A stretch of 46,722 bases of DNA from Bradyrhizobium cenepequi (GTDB lineage: Bacteria > Pseudomonadota > Alphaproteobacteria > Rhizobiales > Xanthobacteraceae), in assembly GCF_020329485.1 (NCBI RefSeq), contig NZ_JAGKJI010000053.1:1-46722 (forward strand), written 5' to 3'. The position numbers and the translations under genes were made by a program. Below the pieces are notes generated by a model that made no database searches, had not been told where the DNA came from, and was given only the letters and a program-made list of their open reading frames with translations. Each line of letters starts with the position of its first letter. The first letter of the stretch is position 1. Below are positions 16,031-24,667 of this stretch, piece by piece.

Positions 16031-16117
16031 TTGGCTGCTTGTGCACTTGCACAATGCGGCCAAAGCCGCCTATCTGGGCTGATCACCCATCCGCGCCGCG
16101 CTAAGGTCGCCCGTCCC

Positions 16118-16915
16118 TTGGAATCGCAGTTCGAACCTCCGCAAGATGCGCCGCCGGATCCTCCGCACGAGCCGATCCTCACCTTGCCGCCGGCGCTGAC
16201 CGCCTATATCGCGCTGATCGCGGTCATCCATTTGCGCGTGCTGCTGCCGCCGGAGTGGGAGAACTGGACCATCGACGTCTTCGGTTTCATTCCGAAGCGC
16301 TACGATTCCACGCTGCTCAACATTACCTTTCCCGGCGGCGAAGGCGCCAAGGTCTGGACCTTCGTCACCTATTCGCTGCTGCACGCCAATCTCACCCACA
16401 TCATCTTCAATGTGCTTTGGCTATTGCCGTTCGGCAGTGCGCTGGCGCGGCGGTTCGGCGCGCTGCGCTTCTATCTGTTCATGGCGGTCACGGCGGCCGC
16501 CGGTGCGCTCGCGCATCTCCTGACCCACGAGCATGCGATCGCGCCGATGATCGGCGCGTCCGCGTCTGTCTCCGGCACCATGGCCGCCGCGATCCGCTTT
16601 GCCTTCGTCAAGGGCAGCTTCCTCTCCTTCAGTCGCGGCGATGCTGAGGCGGCGGCAAAGGTGCCGGCGCTGTCGCTGTCGCGCGCGCTGCGCGATGGTC
16701 GCGTGCTCGCCTTTCTTGCGATCTGGTTCGGCGTCAATCTCATCTTCGGGATCGGCTCGATCGCGATCGGGGCCGACGGCGCCACTGTCGCCTGGCAGGC
16801 GCATATCGGCGGGTTTCTGGCCGGGCTCGTGCTGTTCTCGTTGTTCGATCCCGCGCCGCGGGAACGCCGGCATGCTGCAGATGCGTTGTCGCCTGACGGG
16901 CCGGACCGCGTCTGA
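16118..16915 (+). CDS. Rhomboid-family intramembrane serine protease
   Basis: From a TTG at 16118, preceded by AAGG, the protein has 265 residues. The first membrane helix is at about 25-43; H94 and N98 lie in the HANLTHIIFN segment of helix 2. The catalytic serine is expected at S148 in the MIGASASVSG loop and the catalytic histidine at H229 in QAHIGGFLAGL. The usual GxSG reads GASA here, as in many alphaproteobacterial members, so activity is likely but not certain. It sits in the inner membrane. The frame stays open upstream, through the terminator region, but that extension is not protein-like. The TTG start is the best guess. Confidence 0.85.
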   Translation: MESQFEPPQDAPPDPPHEPILTLPPALTAYIALIAVIHLRVLLPPEWENWTIDVFGFIPKRYDSTLLNITFPGGEGAKVWTFVTYSLLHANLTHIIFNVLWLLPFGSALARRFGALRFYLFMAVTAAAGALAHLLTHEHAIAPMIGASASVSGTMAAAIRFAFVKGSFLSFSRGDAEAAAKVPALSLSRALRDGRVLAFLAIWFGVNLIFGIGSIAIGADGATVAWQAHIGGFLAGLVLFSLFDPAPRERRHAADALSPDGPDRV

Positions 16916-17113
16916 TCGCCGCTTGCGGCGCAGGGCGATTTCATCCATCATTGGTTGCAAGCTGTGACGCAAGCGCTGCCTCTTGCGCTGCACGATGGCC
17001 GCGCCTGTTGCCCGCCGCGCCGGAAATAAAAACTGCGCGGAACTGTTGATTGAAGCTCGCGAACGATGTCGCGCCCCTTTGGTCGGGGCGCGGCAGTGAT
17101 TCAGGAGGCGGCA

Positions 17114-17542
17114 ATGACGGTACGTTCCATTCTCGATTCCAAGGGCCACCACATCACGAGCGTCCCGCCGGACGCCACGCTGACCGATGCGATCAAGACG
17201 CTCGGCGAGCGCAAGATCGGCGCCGTGCTGGTCATGGACGAAGGCCGCATCGAGGGCATCTTGTCGGAGCGCGACATCGTTCGCGTGCTCGGCGAGTGCG
17301 GCGCCGGTGTGCTCGATGAGCCCGTCAGCGCGGTGATGACGCGCAAGGTGGTCAGTTGCCGCCCGTCCGACACCGTCGCCGGCATCATGGAAATGATGAC
17401 GCTCGGAAAATTCCGCCATCTGCCCGTGTTCGAAGGCGATCGCGTGGTCGGCCTGATCTCGATCGGCGACATCGTCAAGCGCCGGGTCCAGGAATACGAA
17501 GCCGAGCAGGAAGCGCTGCGCGACTACATCAAGACGGCCTGA
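17114..17542 (+). CDS. Tandem CBS-domain protein
   Basis: The protein has 142 residues from an ATG with AGGAGG seven bases upstream. Two CBS motifs fill it: one at about 8-65 (VPPDATLTDAIKTLGERKIG, with GILSERDIVRVLG) and a second at about 73-130 (CRPSDTVAGIMEMMTLGKFR, with GLISIGDIVKRRV). Such stand-alone CBS pairs bind adenine nucleotides and regulate partners. The partner is unknown. It converges on the patatin gene, whose stop is only four bases away on the opposite strand. Confidence 0.92.
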   Translation: MTVRSILDSKGHHITSVPPDATLTDAIKTLGERKIGAVLVMDEGRIEGILSERDIVRVLGECGAGVLDEPVSAVMTRKVVSCRPSDTVAGIMEMMTLGKFRHLPVFEGDRVVGLISIGDIVKRRVQEYEAEQEALRDYIKTA

Positions 17543-17545
17543 AAT

Positions 17546-18601
17546 CTATTCCTTGGTCTCGTCGGGAACTGCGCCAGCAGTAGGAGCCGTCGTCGCCGGC
17601 GGCACCAGGATGTCGATCGCCTCCTGGATCGACTCGATCGCGCGCTCTGCGGCGCGCACGCCATGCGCAATCAGTTCATCCGCGCGATGGAAATCGAACC
17701 AGCCGATCTTGCCGACGCGCGGCGAGATCAAGAGGTCCGGCGGATCGCCGGCGAGCCGCGCGCGGGTGATGCGGTCCTGCATGATGTTGAAGGCGTCCAC
17801 CATCACGGTCGAGATACCCGGCCGCGTGCTGCTGCCGAAGAATTCGCGCTTCATGGTACGCTCGGCCGAGAAGAACTTGCCAAAGCGCCGCTTCGGCGGG
17901 ACGGGATCCGGCACGACTTCGGGCACAACGGTAACGTCGGTCGGCTGGCCGTGCGAATAGATCGTCGTGGAGTGCGTGAACACATCGCTGGAAAGATTGG
18001 CCGCGATTACGATCTCCGCACCGAACGCGCGCGCCGCCGACACCGGCACCGGATTGACCAGGGCGCCGTCGACCAGCCAGCGGTCGCCGACCAGCACGGG
18101 TGCGAAGATGCCCGGCAGCGCATAGGAGGCGCGCATCGCATCGACGACGCGGCCGTGGGTCAGCCAGATCTCATGGCCGGTGCGGACCTCGGTCGCGACG
18201 CTCGCATACTTCACCGGCAGATCCTCGATTTGGGTCCGGCCGATCGAGGCTTCGAGCTCGGCGGCAAGCTTGGCGCCGCCGATCAGGCCTGAGCCGTTCA
18301 GCCGGATATCGAGATAGCCGAGGATGTTGCGCGGCTGCAGGCTGCGCGCCCAAGCCTCCAGCGTGTCCAGATGGCCGGCCGCGTAGGCGCCGCCGACCAC
18401 GGCGCCGATGGACGTGCCGACTACGACATTCGGGATGATGCCGTGGGCGATCAGCGTCTTGACGATTCCGATATGGGCAAAACCGCGTGCGGCGCCGCCG
18501 CCCAGTGCCAGCCCGATCACGGGGCGGCGTTGGGCGCCAAGACCTAGCTTGTCGGAGCCATCGGCGCTCTTCTGGCCGCGGCCCATCCAGCTGTCTAACA
18601 C
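17546..18601 (-). CDS. Patatin-like phospholipase (RssA/NTE type)
   Basis: The protein has 351 residues. All patatin marks are present: the oxyanion loop GLALGGGAARGFAHIG (about 30-45), the nucleophile elbow GTSIGAVVGGAYAAG with the catalytic serine, and the DGA motif in WLVDGALVNPVPV with the catalytic aspartate. The C-terminal part (about 220-330) is the extension seen in RssA-like bacterial proteins. It would hydrolyse acyl esters of membrane lipids. There is no signal peptide, so it is cytosolic or peripheral. The gene is convergent with the CBS gene. Confidence 0.92.
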   Translation of the reverse strand: MLDSWMGRGQKSADGSDKLGLGAQRRPVIGLALGGGAARGFAHIGIVKTLIAHGIIPNVVVGTSIGAVVGGAYAAGHLDTLEAWARSLQPRNILGYLDIRLNGSGLIGGAKLAAELEASIGRTQIEDLPVKYASVATEVRTGHEIWLTHGRVVDAMRASYALPGIFAPVLVGDRWLVDGALVNPVPVSAARAFGAEIVIAANLSSDVFTHSTTIYSHGQPTDVTVVPEVVPDPVPPKRRFGKFFSAERTMKREFFGSSTRPGISTVMVDAFNIMQDRITRARLAGDPPDLLISPRVGKIGWFDFHRADELIAHGVRAAERAIESIQEAIDILVPPATTAPTAGAVPDETKE

Positions 18602-18809
18602 TCTGATTTCTCCTGCCGGCGCGAGATTAGGCTCCGCGACGCGGCGCCGCCAGAGTCGTGCATGGTTTATGTCCCAGCAGCATAGGGCCTAGGGAGGGAT
18701 TGTGACTTGAGCGCGACATCCAAGGCGAGGGTCTGGGGTTCCATGACCGCAATCCCGTAAGACTGTGGAGGCTTGAATTTGCCGTGTTTTCGTTGAAAAG
18801 CATCGTTCC

Positions 18810-19874
18810 ATGACTCGTTGGGGCGATGGCGTTGGACGATGCGGGTGGGGCTTGCCGCTTCTCCCGGGGGTTTTGCTTGCCATAGCCCTGGTTTTGGCGG
18901 TTCCGACTGCCGTTTCGGCGCAGTGGTTCGGTGAGCGACCGCCCCCAGTACCGCCGGCTTCGGTTCCCGACGCCGGACCGGCGATCAACCTGGCGCCGCC
19001 TTCCGGATCGGGCTCTGCGCCGAGCCTGCCGGCGCCATTGACCCAACCGACGATCATGCAGCCTTCGATCGCGACGAGCCCGCCAGCGGCGTCGCCACCA
19101 GGGAGCCCCGCTGCGGGCCAGGCGGTCCTGTCGCTGACCGCCCGCTATGGCAAAGATTTGCCGGTCATCAATGGCGGCCTGGTATGGCGGGTTTTTGCCG
19201 ACAAGCCGGACGACGCCGGCACCTTCAAGCTGGTCCGCGAAGATCGCGGCGCCACGCCCAATATCGTGCTGCCGCCGGGCAATTACGTGGTCCACGTGGC
19301 ACTCGGCCTGGTTAGCGCAGTGCGGGTCGTGAGCCTGAAGTCGGAGCCCGACCGCGAGTCCTTCATCCTGCCGGCCGGTGGCCTGCGCATCGAAGGCCGG
19401 GTCGGCACCAGCAAGATTCCGCCGAACCAGATCTCATTCGCGATCTACAAGGGCAGCCAGTTCGACGGATCGGACGGCAACGCCCTGGTCCCCAACGTCG
19501 CCGCCGGCGACGTCGCGCTGTTACCGGAGGGGACTTTTCACATCATCTCCAACTATGGTGACGCCAATTCGGTGGTGCGTTCCGACATCCGCGTCCAGGC
19601 CGGCAAGCTCACTGACGTTACCGTCAGTCATCGCGCGGCGGTCATCACGTTGAAGCTCGTCAGCGAAAAAGGCGGCGAGGCGCTGGCGAACACCGCATGG
19701 TCGGTGATCACGCCGGGCGGCGACGTCATCAAGGAGTCGATCGGTGCATTCCCGCGCGTCGTGCTCTCCGAAGGCGAATATCGCGCCATTGCCAAGAACG
19801 AGGGCAAGGTGTTTGAGCGGCCCTTCAACGTCGTCAACGGCGTCGACGGGGAGGTCGAGGTCGTCGCGCGCTAG
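18810..19874 (+). CDS. Secreted or membrane-anchored protein of unknown function
   Basis: The protein has 354 residues. An N-terminal hydrophobic segment (LPLLPGVLLAIALVLAVPTAVSA) looks like a signal peptide. A proline-rich linker (about 42-103) leads into a repetitive beta-rich region. This contains several strands of one shape, for example NIVLPPGNYVVHVALG, DVALLPEGTFHIISNYG and RVVLSEGEYRAIAKNEG, suggesting three tandem carboxypeptidase-regulatory or transthyretin-like beta-sandwich repeats. No enzyme motif is seen. It is most likely periplasmic. I recall it only as a conserved rhizobial hypothetical. Confidence 0.8.
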   Translation: MTRWGDGVGRCGWGLPLLPGVLLAIALVLAVPTAVSAQWFGERPPPVPPASVPDAGPAINLAPPSGSGSAPSLPAPLTQPTIMQPSIATSPPAASPPGSPAAGQAVLSLTARYGKDLPVINGGLVWRVFADKPDDAGTFKLVREDRGATPNIVLPPGNYVVHVALGLVSAVRVVSLKSEPDRESFILPAGGLRIEGRVGTSKIPPNQISFAIYKGSQFDGSDGNALVPNVAAGDVALLPEGTFHIISNYGDANSVVRSDIRVQAGKLTDVTVSHRAAVITLKLVSEKGGEALANTAWSVITPGGDVIKESIGAFPRVVLSEGEYRAIAKNEGKVFERPFNVVNGVDGEVEVVAR

Positions 19875-20024
19875 ATGCGAATAAAATTTTCAGCAATTGT
19901 CATAGTCTCTAACGCACACTAACCAAGAGCTGACTTAAAACTGTCATAATCGCGCCGACATCGCGTCGACTGCGCAATCTTTACATTGCTTTAAGCGAGC
20001 CCGATTTGGATGCACCGGGGACTG

Positions 20025-20097
20025 GAGCATGAAATCGGACGCGGAAGCCGGCTTTCCCTTGCGACAGACGCGAAGCGTTTGCGCTGCGATCATGCTC
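20025..20097. repeat. Dispersed repeat bounded by GAGCATGA / GATCATGCTC, copy 1
   Basis: GAGCATGA at the left and TCATGCTC at the right are inverted; the inside reads GGAAGCCGGCTTTCCCTTGCG and then CGCGAAGCGTTTGCGC. The copy at 34504-34579 has the same order with small changes. Elements of this sort are widespread in rhizobial chromosomes. It lies about 65 bases upstream of the GGDEF-EAL gene. Confidence 0.8.
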
Positions 20098-20162
20098 GAA
20101 TGTGAAGTGAGGTCGTGATCCGATCTTCGTTCGGACCATGATCTGGTAGTTCGGGGCGCGTC

Positions 20163-22631
20163 ATGAGTGCGGCGAAGAAGTCGTCGGGAAGATTCAACAC
20201 AGAAATGTTCGGCGACGTCCCGGTGCTCAAGCGCAAGTGGCAAGCCGCACTGCGTCCGGGCAATAGACTGCCCCGCTATGAGGACGTGATGCTCGGCAGC
20301 CTTGGCCGGCTCGCCGATCACATCGTCCTGCTCAAGGAAAGGGGCGGTACGCTCAGCGTCTCGCAACCCGGCCGGTACATCCAGCAATGGCTGAATGACG
20401 AGCGCTGGGACATGACGCTGGACGAGCTGTCGCCGGATTGCGCGACCGCCCTCGGCGAAGCCGCGGCCAACGCGGTTCTCAATCACCGGCCCTATCTTGC
20501 CACGGCGCACTGCGTGCGCGACGGTCTTGTCCGTACCTATGACGTGCTGGCGCTGCCGACCTCCTCGCGCTGGGGCGGCACGCTGATCGGCGCCTATGTC
20601 AACGAGCGCGGCGCCCAATACAATCTGCTCGACACGATCTTCGCGGCGACCGACGAAGGCGTGCTGTCGCTGGCCGCCATTCGCGACCCGCGTGGCGAGC
20701 CGTTCGATTTCCAGATCGTTCATCTCAACCAGGGCGCGGCGAGGCTCCTGAAACGCCCCGAGCGCGAGCTGTTGTGGCAGAGGCTCAGCGCAGGCGGAAA
20801 CCTGCTCTGCGCCGACGACGTGACCGAGCGTCTGCGCGAGACCGTCTGCGGGGCTAGCGGGACCCAGTTCGAGATCGAGAGCGAAGACCGCTGCCTGCGG
20901 CTCGCCGTCACCGCGTTTGGCGACATGCTGTCGCTGACTTTGTCCGATGTCACGGCGCTGAAGCGGCGCGAGGTCTCTTTCCGCCTGCTGTTCGAGAACA
21001 ACCCGATGCCGATGTGGGTGTTCGACGCCGCAACCATGGAATTTCTCGGCGTCAACGACGCGGCGGTCCAGCATTATGGCTATTCGCGCGAGAAATTCCT
21101 GACGATGAAGTTGCGCGAGATCTGGCCGGAGGACGAATGGGCTTCCCATAGCAAGGCGCTGCAGGAGATCGGCGACGTCTATCATTCCAGCCGTGACTGG
21201 CGGCACATCAAGGCGGATGGCAGCGAAATCCATGTGCTGACTTTCGGCCGCCGCGTCGCCTTCGACGGCCGCGACGGTTACCTCGTGGCCCTGGTCGATA
21301 TCACCGAGCGGCGCAAGGCCGAGGCCCGCATTGCCTACATGGCCCATCATGATGGTCTGACCAATCTGGCGAACCGGGACTTCTTTCAGGATCGCCTGCG
21401 CGATGCGCTGCAGCGGAGCAAGCCGGGGAGCAAGCGCGTCGCCGTACTGTGCGTCGACCTCGATCTGTTCAAGAACGTCAACGACTCCTTCGGCCACGCG
21501 ATGGGCGATCGGCTGTTGAAGCAGGTTGCCGAGCGGCTCACGGCCGATATCAGCGGCGACAATCTGGCCGCGCGGCTCGGCGGCGATGAATTCGCAATCG
21601 TGCTCTCCGATGTCACGCCGAACGAGACGAGCGACTTCGCCGAACGCCTGATCGAGACACTGAGCGCGCGCTACGACATCGACGGCATCGAGGTGGTGGT
21701 CGGCGCGAGCGTCGGCATCGCGCTATCGCCGGGCGACGGCACCAGCTCGGAAGAATTGATGCGCAACGCCGACATGGCGCTCTATCGCGCCAAGTCGGAC
21801 GGCGGCGGGGTGCATCGTTTCTTCGAGCATGAGATGGACCGCCAAGCGCAGAAGCGCCGCGATCTCGAACGCGACCTGCGCCATGCCTTCGCCAATGGCG
21901 AATTCGAGCTGCACTATCAGCCGCTGGTCGACATCGCCTCCGACCGGATCAGCGGGTTCGAATCGCTGCTACGCTGGCGCCATCCGGAGAAGGGCATGAT
22001 CTCGCCGGCCGAGTTCGTGCCGGTCGCCGAGGACATCGGCCTGATCGTGCAGCTTGGCGAATGGGTGCTGCGCGAGGCTTGCTCGGAAGCGACGAAATGG
22101 CCCGACGAGATCAAGGTCGCCGTCAACCTGTCGCCGGTGCAGTTCCGCAGCCGCAATCTGGTGCAGGCGGTCATCTCGGCGCTGGCGCATTCCGGTCTGT
22201 CGCCGCGGCGGCTCGAGCTTGAGATTACGGAGTCCGTCTTCCTTGCCGAGACCGAAGCCAATCTCGCGATCCTGCATCAGCTCCGCGAGCTCGGCGTCAG
22301 TATCTCCATGGACGACTTCGGCACCGGCTATTCCAGCCTGAGTTACCTACGCAGCTTTCCATTCGACAAGATCAAGATCGACCGCTCCTTCGTGAAGGAT
22401 CTGGCGCGCCGCACCGATTGCGTGGCGATCGTGCGCGCGATCTCGGGCCTCGGCCGCAGCCTGAACATCACCACCACCGCCGAGGGTGTGGAGACGGTCG
22501 ATCAGCTCGACTGGCTGCGCGCCGAGGGCTGCAACGAGGTGCAGGGATTCTTGTTCAGCGCAGCACGGCCGGCGGACGAAATCGCAACGCTGTTGGCAGG
22601 CTTTGCGACGCGCGCATCGAGGGCGGCCTGA
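20163..22631 (+). CDS. PAS-GGDEF-EAL protein (c-di-GMP turnover)
   Basis: The protein has 822 residues and no membrane segments. Residues 1-150 form a PAS_5-like or sensory start, a PAS-like part is at about 150-265, and a clear PAS domain at about 272-385 ends in VDITERRKAEARI. The GGDEF domain has an intact GGDEF at 473-477. The I-site is missing: S464 and N467 replace Arg and Asp. The EAL domain starts with ESL at 600-602 instead of EAL and keeps LELEITES, DDFGTGYSS (717-725), KIDRSFV and AEGVET, so phosphodiesterase activity is likely. It makes or degrades cyclic di-GMP in the cytosol. A dispersed repeat lies in its upstream region. Confidence 0.93.
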   Translation: MSAAKKSSGRFNTEMFGDVPVLKRKWQAALRPGNRLPRYEDVMLGSLGRLADHIVLLKERGGTLSVSQPGRYIQQWLNDERWDMTLDELSPDCATALGEAAANAVLNHRPYLATAHCVRDGLVRTYDVLALPTSSRWGGTLIGAYVNERGAQYNLLDTIFAATDEGVLSLAAIRDPRGEPFDFQIVHLNQGAARLLKRPERELLWQRLSAGGNLLCADDVTERLRETVCGASGTQFEIESEDRCLRLAVTAFGDMLSLTLSDVTALKRREVSFRLLFENNPMPMWVFDAATMEFLGVNDAAVQHYGYSREKFLTMKLREIWPEDEWASHSKALQEIGDVYHSSRDWRHIKADGSEIHVLTFGRRVAFDGRDGYLVALVDITERRKAEARIAYMAHHDGLTNLANRDFFQDRLRDALQRSKPGSKRVAVLCVDLDLFKNVNDSFGHAMGDRLLKQVAERLTADISGDNLAARLGGDEFAIVLSDVTPNETSDFAERLIETLSARYDIDGIEVVVGASVGIALSPGDGTSSEELMRNADMALYRAKSDGGGVHRFFEHEMDRQAQKRRDLERDLRHAFANGEFELHYQPLVDIASDRISGFESLLRWRHPEKGMISPAEFVPVAEDIGLIVQLGEWVLREACSEATKWPDEIKVAVNLSPVQFRSRNLVQAVISALAHSGLSPRRLELEITESVFLAETEANLAILHQLRELGVSISMDDFGTGYSSLSYLRSFPFDKIKIDRSFVKDLARRTDCVAIVRAISGLGRSLNITTTAEGVETVDQLDWLRAEGCNEVQGFLFSAARPADEIATLLAGFATRASRAA

Positions 22632-22697
22632 CGTCATTTGCCGCGCGGCCGTCTCCGCCCCAAATTTGTCGACTCACGGCGATATGGGACACGGACG

Positions 22698-23948
22698 ATG
22701 ACCATCGCTCCAGACCGTCGCGTGATCCGGTTCGCCTTGCTGCCGCTTCTGCTTGCGGGCACCGTTTGCGGGCCATTCGAGGTCTCCGCTCAGTCGGATA
22801 CTGCGACGGCGGCGCAAGACATGTTTGCCGGCGTCACCGTGCGGATGCCGGATGCATTCTATGATCCGCCGGCGCAAGTGCCGGATACGCCAGGCGCGCT
22901 GCTGCGCAGCGAGCCCCTCCGGAACATCAGGCTCCCGGCTGGTATGCGCGGCTGGCGTATCCTTTATACGACCACCGTGAACGACATCACGCGCGCAACC
23001 GCGGTCGCGACCGTGGTTGCGCCGATCGATCCGCCAGCGGGGCCGCGTCCCCTGATCACCTGGGAGCACGGTACAACCGGCCTGCAGCAGAGATGCATGC
23101 CGTCGCTGATATCGGCGCCGACCTTGGGCATTCCCGCGCTCGATCAGATCGTGCGGGCAGGCTGGGTCATCGTCGCGACCGACTACTCATTCGCCGAGAA
23201 GGGCGGCCCGCATCCGTATCTCATCGGCGAAGGCGAGGCGCGCGCCGCGCTCGACTCGGTACGCGCCGCACGGCAGATGTCCGAGCTGACGCTGGAGGCG
23301 CGCACCGTGGTGTGGGGGCATTCGCAAGGCGGACATTCGGCATTGTGGACCGGCATCGTCGCTCCACGTTACGCGCCGGAGATCGAGATCGCAGGCGTCG
23401 CCGCGATCGCGCCGGCCACAAACCTGCGGAACATCCTTGCCATGAACCAGGGGATCGACAAACGGCTCGGGCCGTATGTCGCGCTGGCCTACAGCCGCTT
23501 CTATCCCGACATTACCTTCGAGCAGGCGGTTCGCCCCGAGGCGCTCCCGGCCGCGCGCGGGATCGCAGGCCTGTGCGGCTTCCTCCCGGCGGAGGAGCCG
23601 CTGCGGGCAGCGGCGCTCACTGCGACGTTTGAAGGTCCCGCATTGGCCACACGCAGCAGTGCAGCGCTTTCCGCAAGACTCGCGCAGAATAGTCCCGACC
23701 ATCCTATCCCGGCGCCTGTGGTGATCGCGCAGGGCGCCGAGGATGATGTGGTGCCGCCGGCGGTGACCGCCAGCTATGTCGAAGAGCGCTGCGCTGCCGG
23801 CCAGCGGCTCGAATATTGGACCTTCGCGAGGCTCGATCACGGCATGGTGCAGCCGGGATCAAAGCTCGAAGAGCCGCTGATTGCGTGGACCGCGGCACGA
23901 TTCGCAAACGAGCCGCCGCCAAAGGGCTGTACACGCAAGTCGCTCTGA
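22698..23948 (+). CDS. Secretory lipase-like alpha/beta hydrolase
   Basis: From the ATG at 22698 the protein has 416 residues. A signal peptide (RFALLPLLLAGTVC...VSA) is followed by the LIP-family pattern: LITWEHGTTGLQ for the oxyanion hole, VATDYSF, then the nucleophile elbow VWGHSQGGHSALW, and the late IAQGAEDDVVPPAVT and RLDHGMV with the acid and base residues. This fits the family of fungal and bacterial secretory lipases. It is probably periplasmic or secreted and acts on esters. The gene follows the GGDEF-EAL gene by 66 bases and could be read with it. Confidence 0.88.
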   Translation: MTIAPDRRVIRFALLPLLLAGTVCGPFEVSAQSDTATAAQDMFAGVTVRMPDAFYDPPAQVPDTPGALLRSEPLRNIRLPAGMRGWRILYTTTVNDITRATAVATVVAPIDPPAGPRPLITWEHGTTGLQQRCMPSLISAPTLGIPALDQIVRAGWVIVATDYSFAEKGGPHPYLIGEGEARAALDSVRAARQMSELTLEARTVVWGHSQGGHSALWTGIVAPRYAPEIEIAGVAAIAPATNLRNILAMNQGIDKRLGPYVALAYSRFYPDITFEQAVRPEALPAARGIAGLCGFLPAEEPLRAAALTATFEGPALATRSSAALSARLAQNSPDHPIPAPVVIAQGAEDDVVPPAVTASYVEERCAAGQRLEYWTFARLDHGMVQPGSKLEEPLIAWTAARFANEPPPKGCTRKSL

Positions 23949-23978
23949 TGCGAACTGCGTCCACGATCGATGCTGCGC

Positions 23979-24006
23979 TCCCTCTCCCGCAAGCGGGAGA
24001 GGTGGG
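23979..24006. repeat. Short palindrome of the CTCCCTCTCCCGC family
   Basis: CCTCTCCCGC and GCGGGAGAGG form a near-perfect hairpin with a two-base centre. It lies between the lipase gene and the convergent nitroreductase gene and may act as a bidirectional stop for transcription. It shares its sequence with both arms of the repeat at 40246-40372. Confidence 0.75.
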
Positions 24007-24015
24007 AAGACCACG

Positions 24016-24606
24016 TCAGAACCGCGTCACGATATCCGACAGCGCCGGACGCGGGCGGTCTTCGCTCGGCTTGGTCGGTTTGCCGATATGGATCAGCCCT
24101 GCGAGCTTCTCGTCGGGCTTCAGGCCAAGCCCATCGAGCACATCGCGGTCGAAGGCGAACCAGCCGGTGAGCCAGCATGCGCCGTAGCCGAGCGCGGTCG
24201 CCGCGGTGACGATGTTCATGGCGCTGGCGCCGGCCGAGAGCTCCTGCTCCCACGGCGGCACCTTCGGATGCGGCTTGGTGAAGCTGACGATGCCGATCAC
24301 CAGCGGCGCATCGGTGAGCTGCCGCTTCTGGGTCTGGACATCGGCCGCCGGCGCGCCCGGGTTCTTCTTCGCAAACACGCTCGCGATCACGTCGCCGGCG
24401 CGGTTGCGCGCCTCGCCCTCGAACACGATGAAGCGCCAGGGCGCGAGCTTGCCGTGGTCCGGCACCCGTGCGCCGATCGTCAAAATGGTCTCGAGCTCGG
24501 CCGGCGAGGGGCCGGGCCCGGTCATCTCGCGCGGCTTGACCGAGCGGCGGGTTTTCAACAATTCAATGGCGTCGGGCACTGCAGCTTTCCTCAAGGTCAC
24601 GGGCAT
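24016..24606 (-). CDS. Nitroreductase-family protein (FMN-dependent)
   Basis: The protein has 196 residues, starting at the ATG at 24606 (MPVTLRKAAVPDAIELLKTR). FMN-phosphate contacts are expected from LLKTRRSVKPREM, ARVPDHGKLAPWRF holds the family's Pro and Trp, and ALGYGACWLTGW is the typical C-terminal flavin site. The pattern is closest to the YdjA-type minimal nitroreductases. It would reduce quinones or nitro compounds with NAD(P)H in the cytosol; the natural substrate is unknown. It starts 62 bases after the thrS stop, on the same strand, so co-transcription is likely. Confidence 0.9.
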   Translation of the reverse strand: MPVTLRKAAVPDAIELLKTRRSVKPREMTGPGPSPAELETILTIGARVPDHGKLAPWRFIVFEGEARNRAGDVIASVFAKKNPGAPAADVQTQKRQLTDAPLVIGIVSFTKPHPKVPPWEQELSAGASAMNIVTAATALGYGACWLTGWFAFDRDVLDGLGLKPDEKLAGLIHIGKPTKPSEDRPRPALSDIVTRF

Positions 24607-24667
24607 TCTGCCCAAAAGATAGGGTCGAACGCCCGCGACCGGAAGCGAGTTTAGATGGATTACAGCG

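Noticed and set aside
16120..16145. A GTTCGAACC sequence that looks like a tRNA T-arm
   Set aside because: No acceptor stem or anticodon arm can be built around it; it is the start of the rhomboid coding sequence.
19890..19960. CTGTCAT-like half-sites suggesting a Pho box
   Set aside because: The halves are not spaced as direct repeats, and the nearby genes have no phosphate-related function.
19944..21497. A 517-codon open frame on the minus strand
   Set aside because: It is antisense to the PAS-GGDEF-EAL gene, whose motifs are complete on the other strand; the minus product has no recognisable domain.
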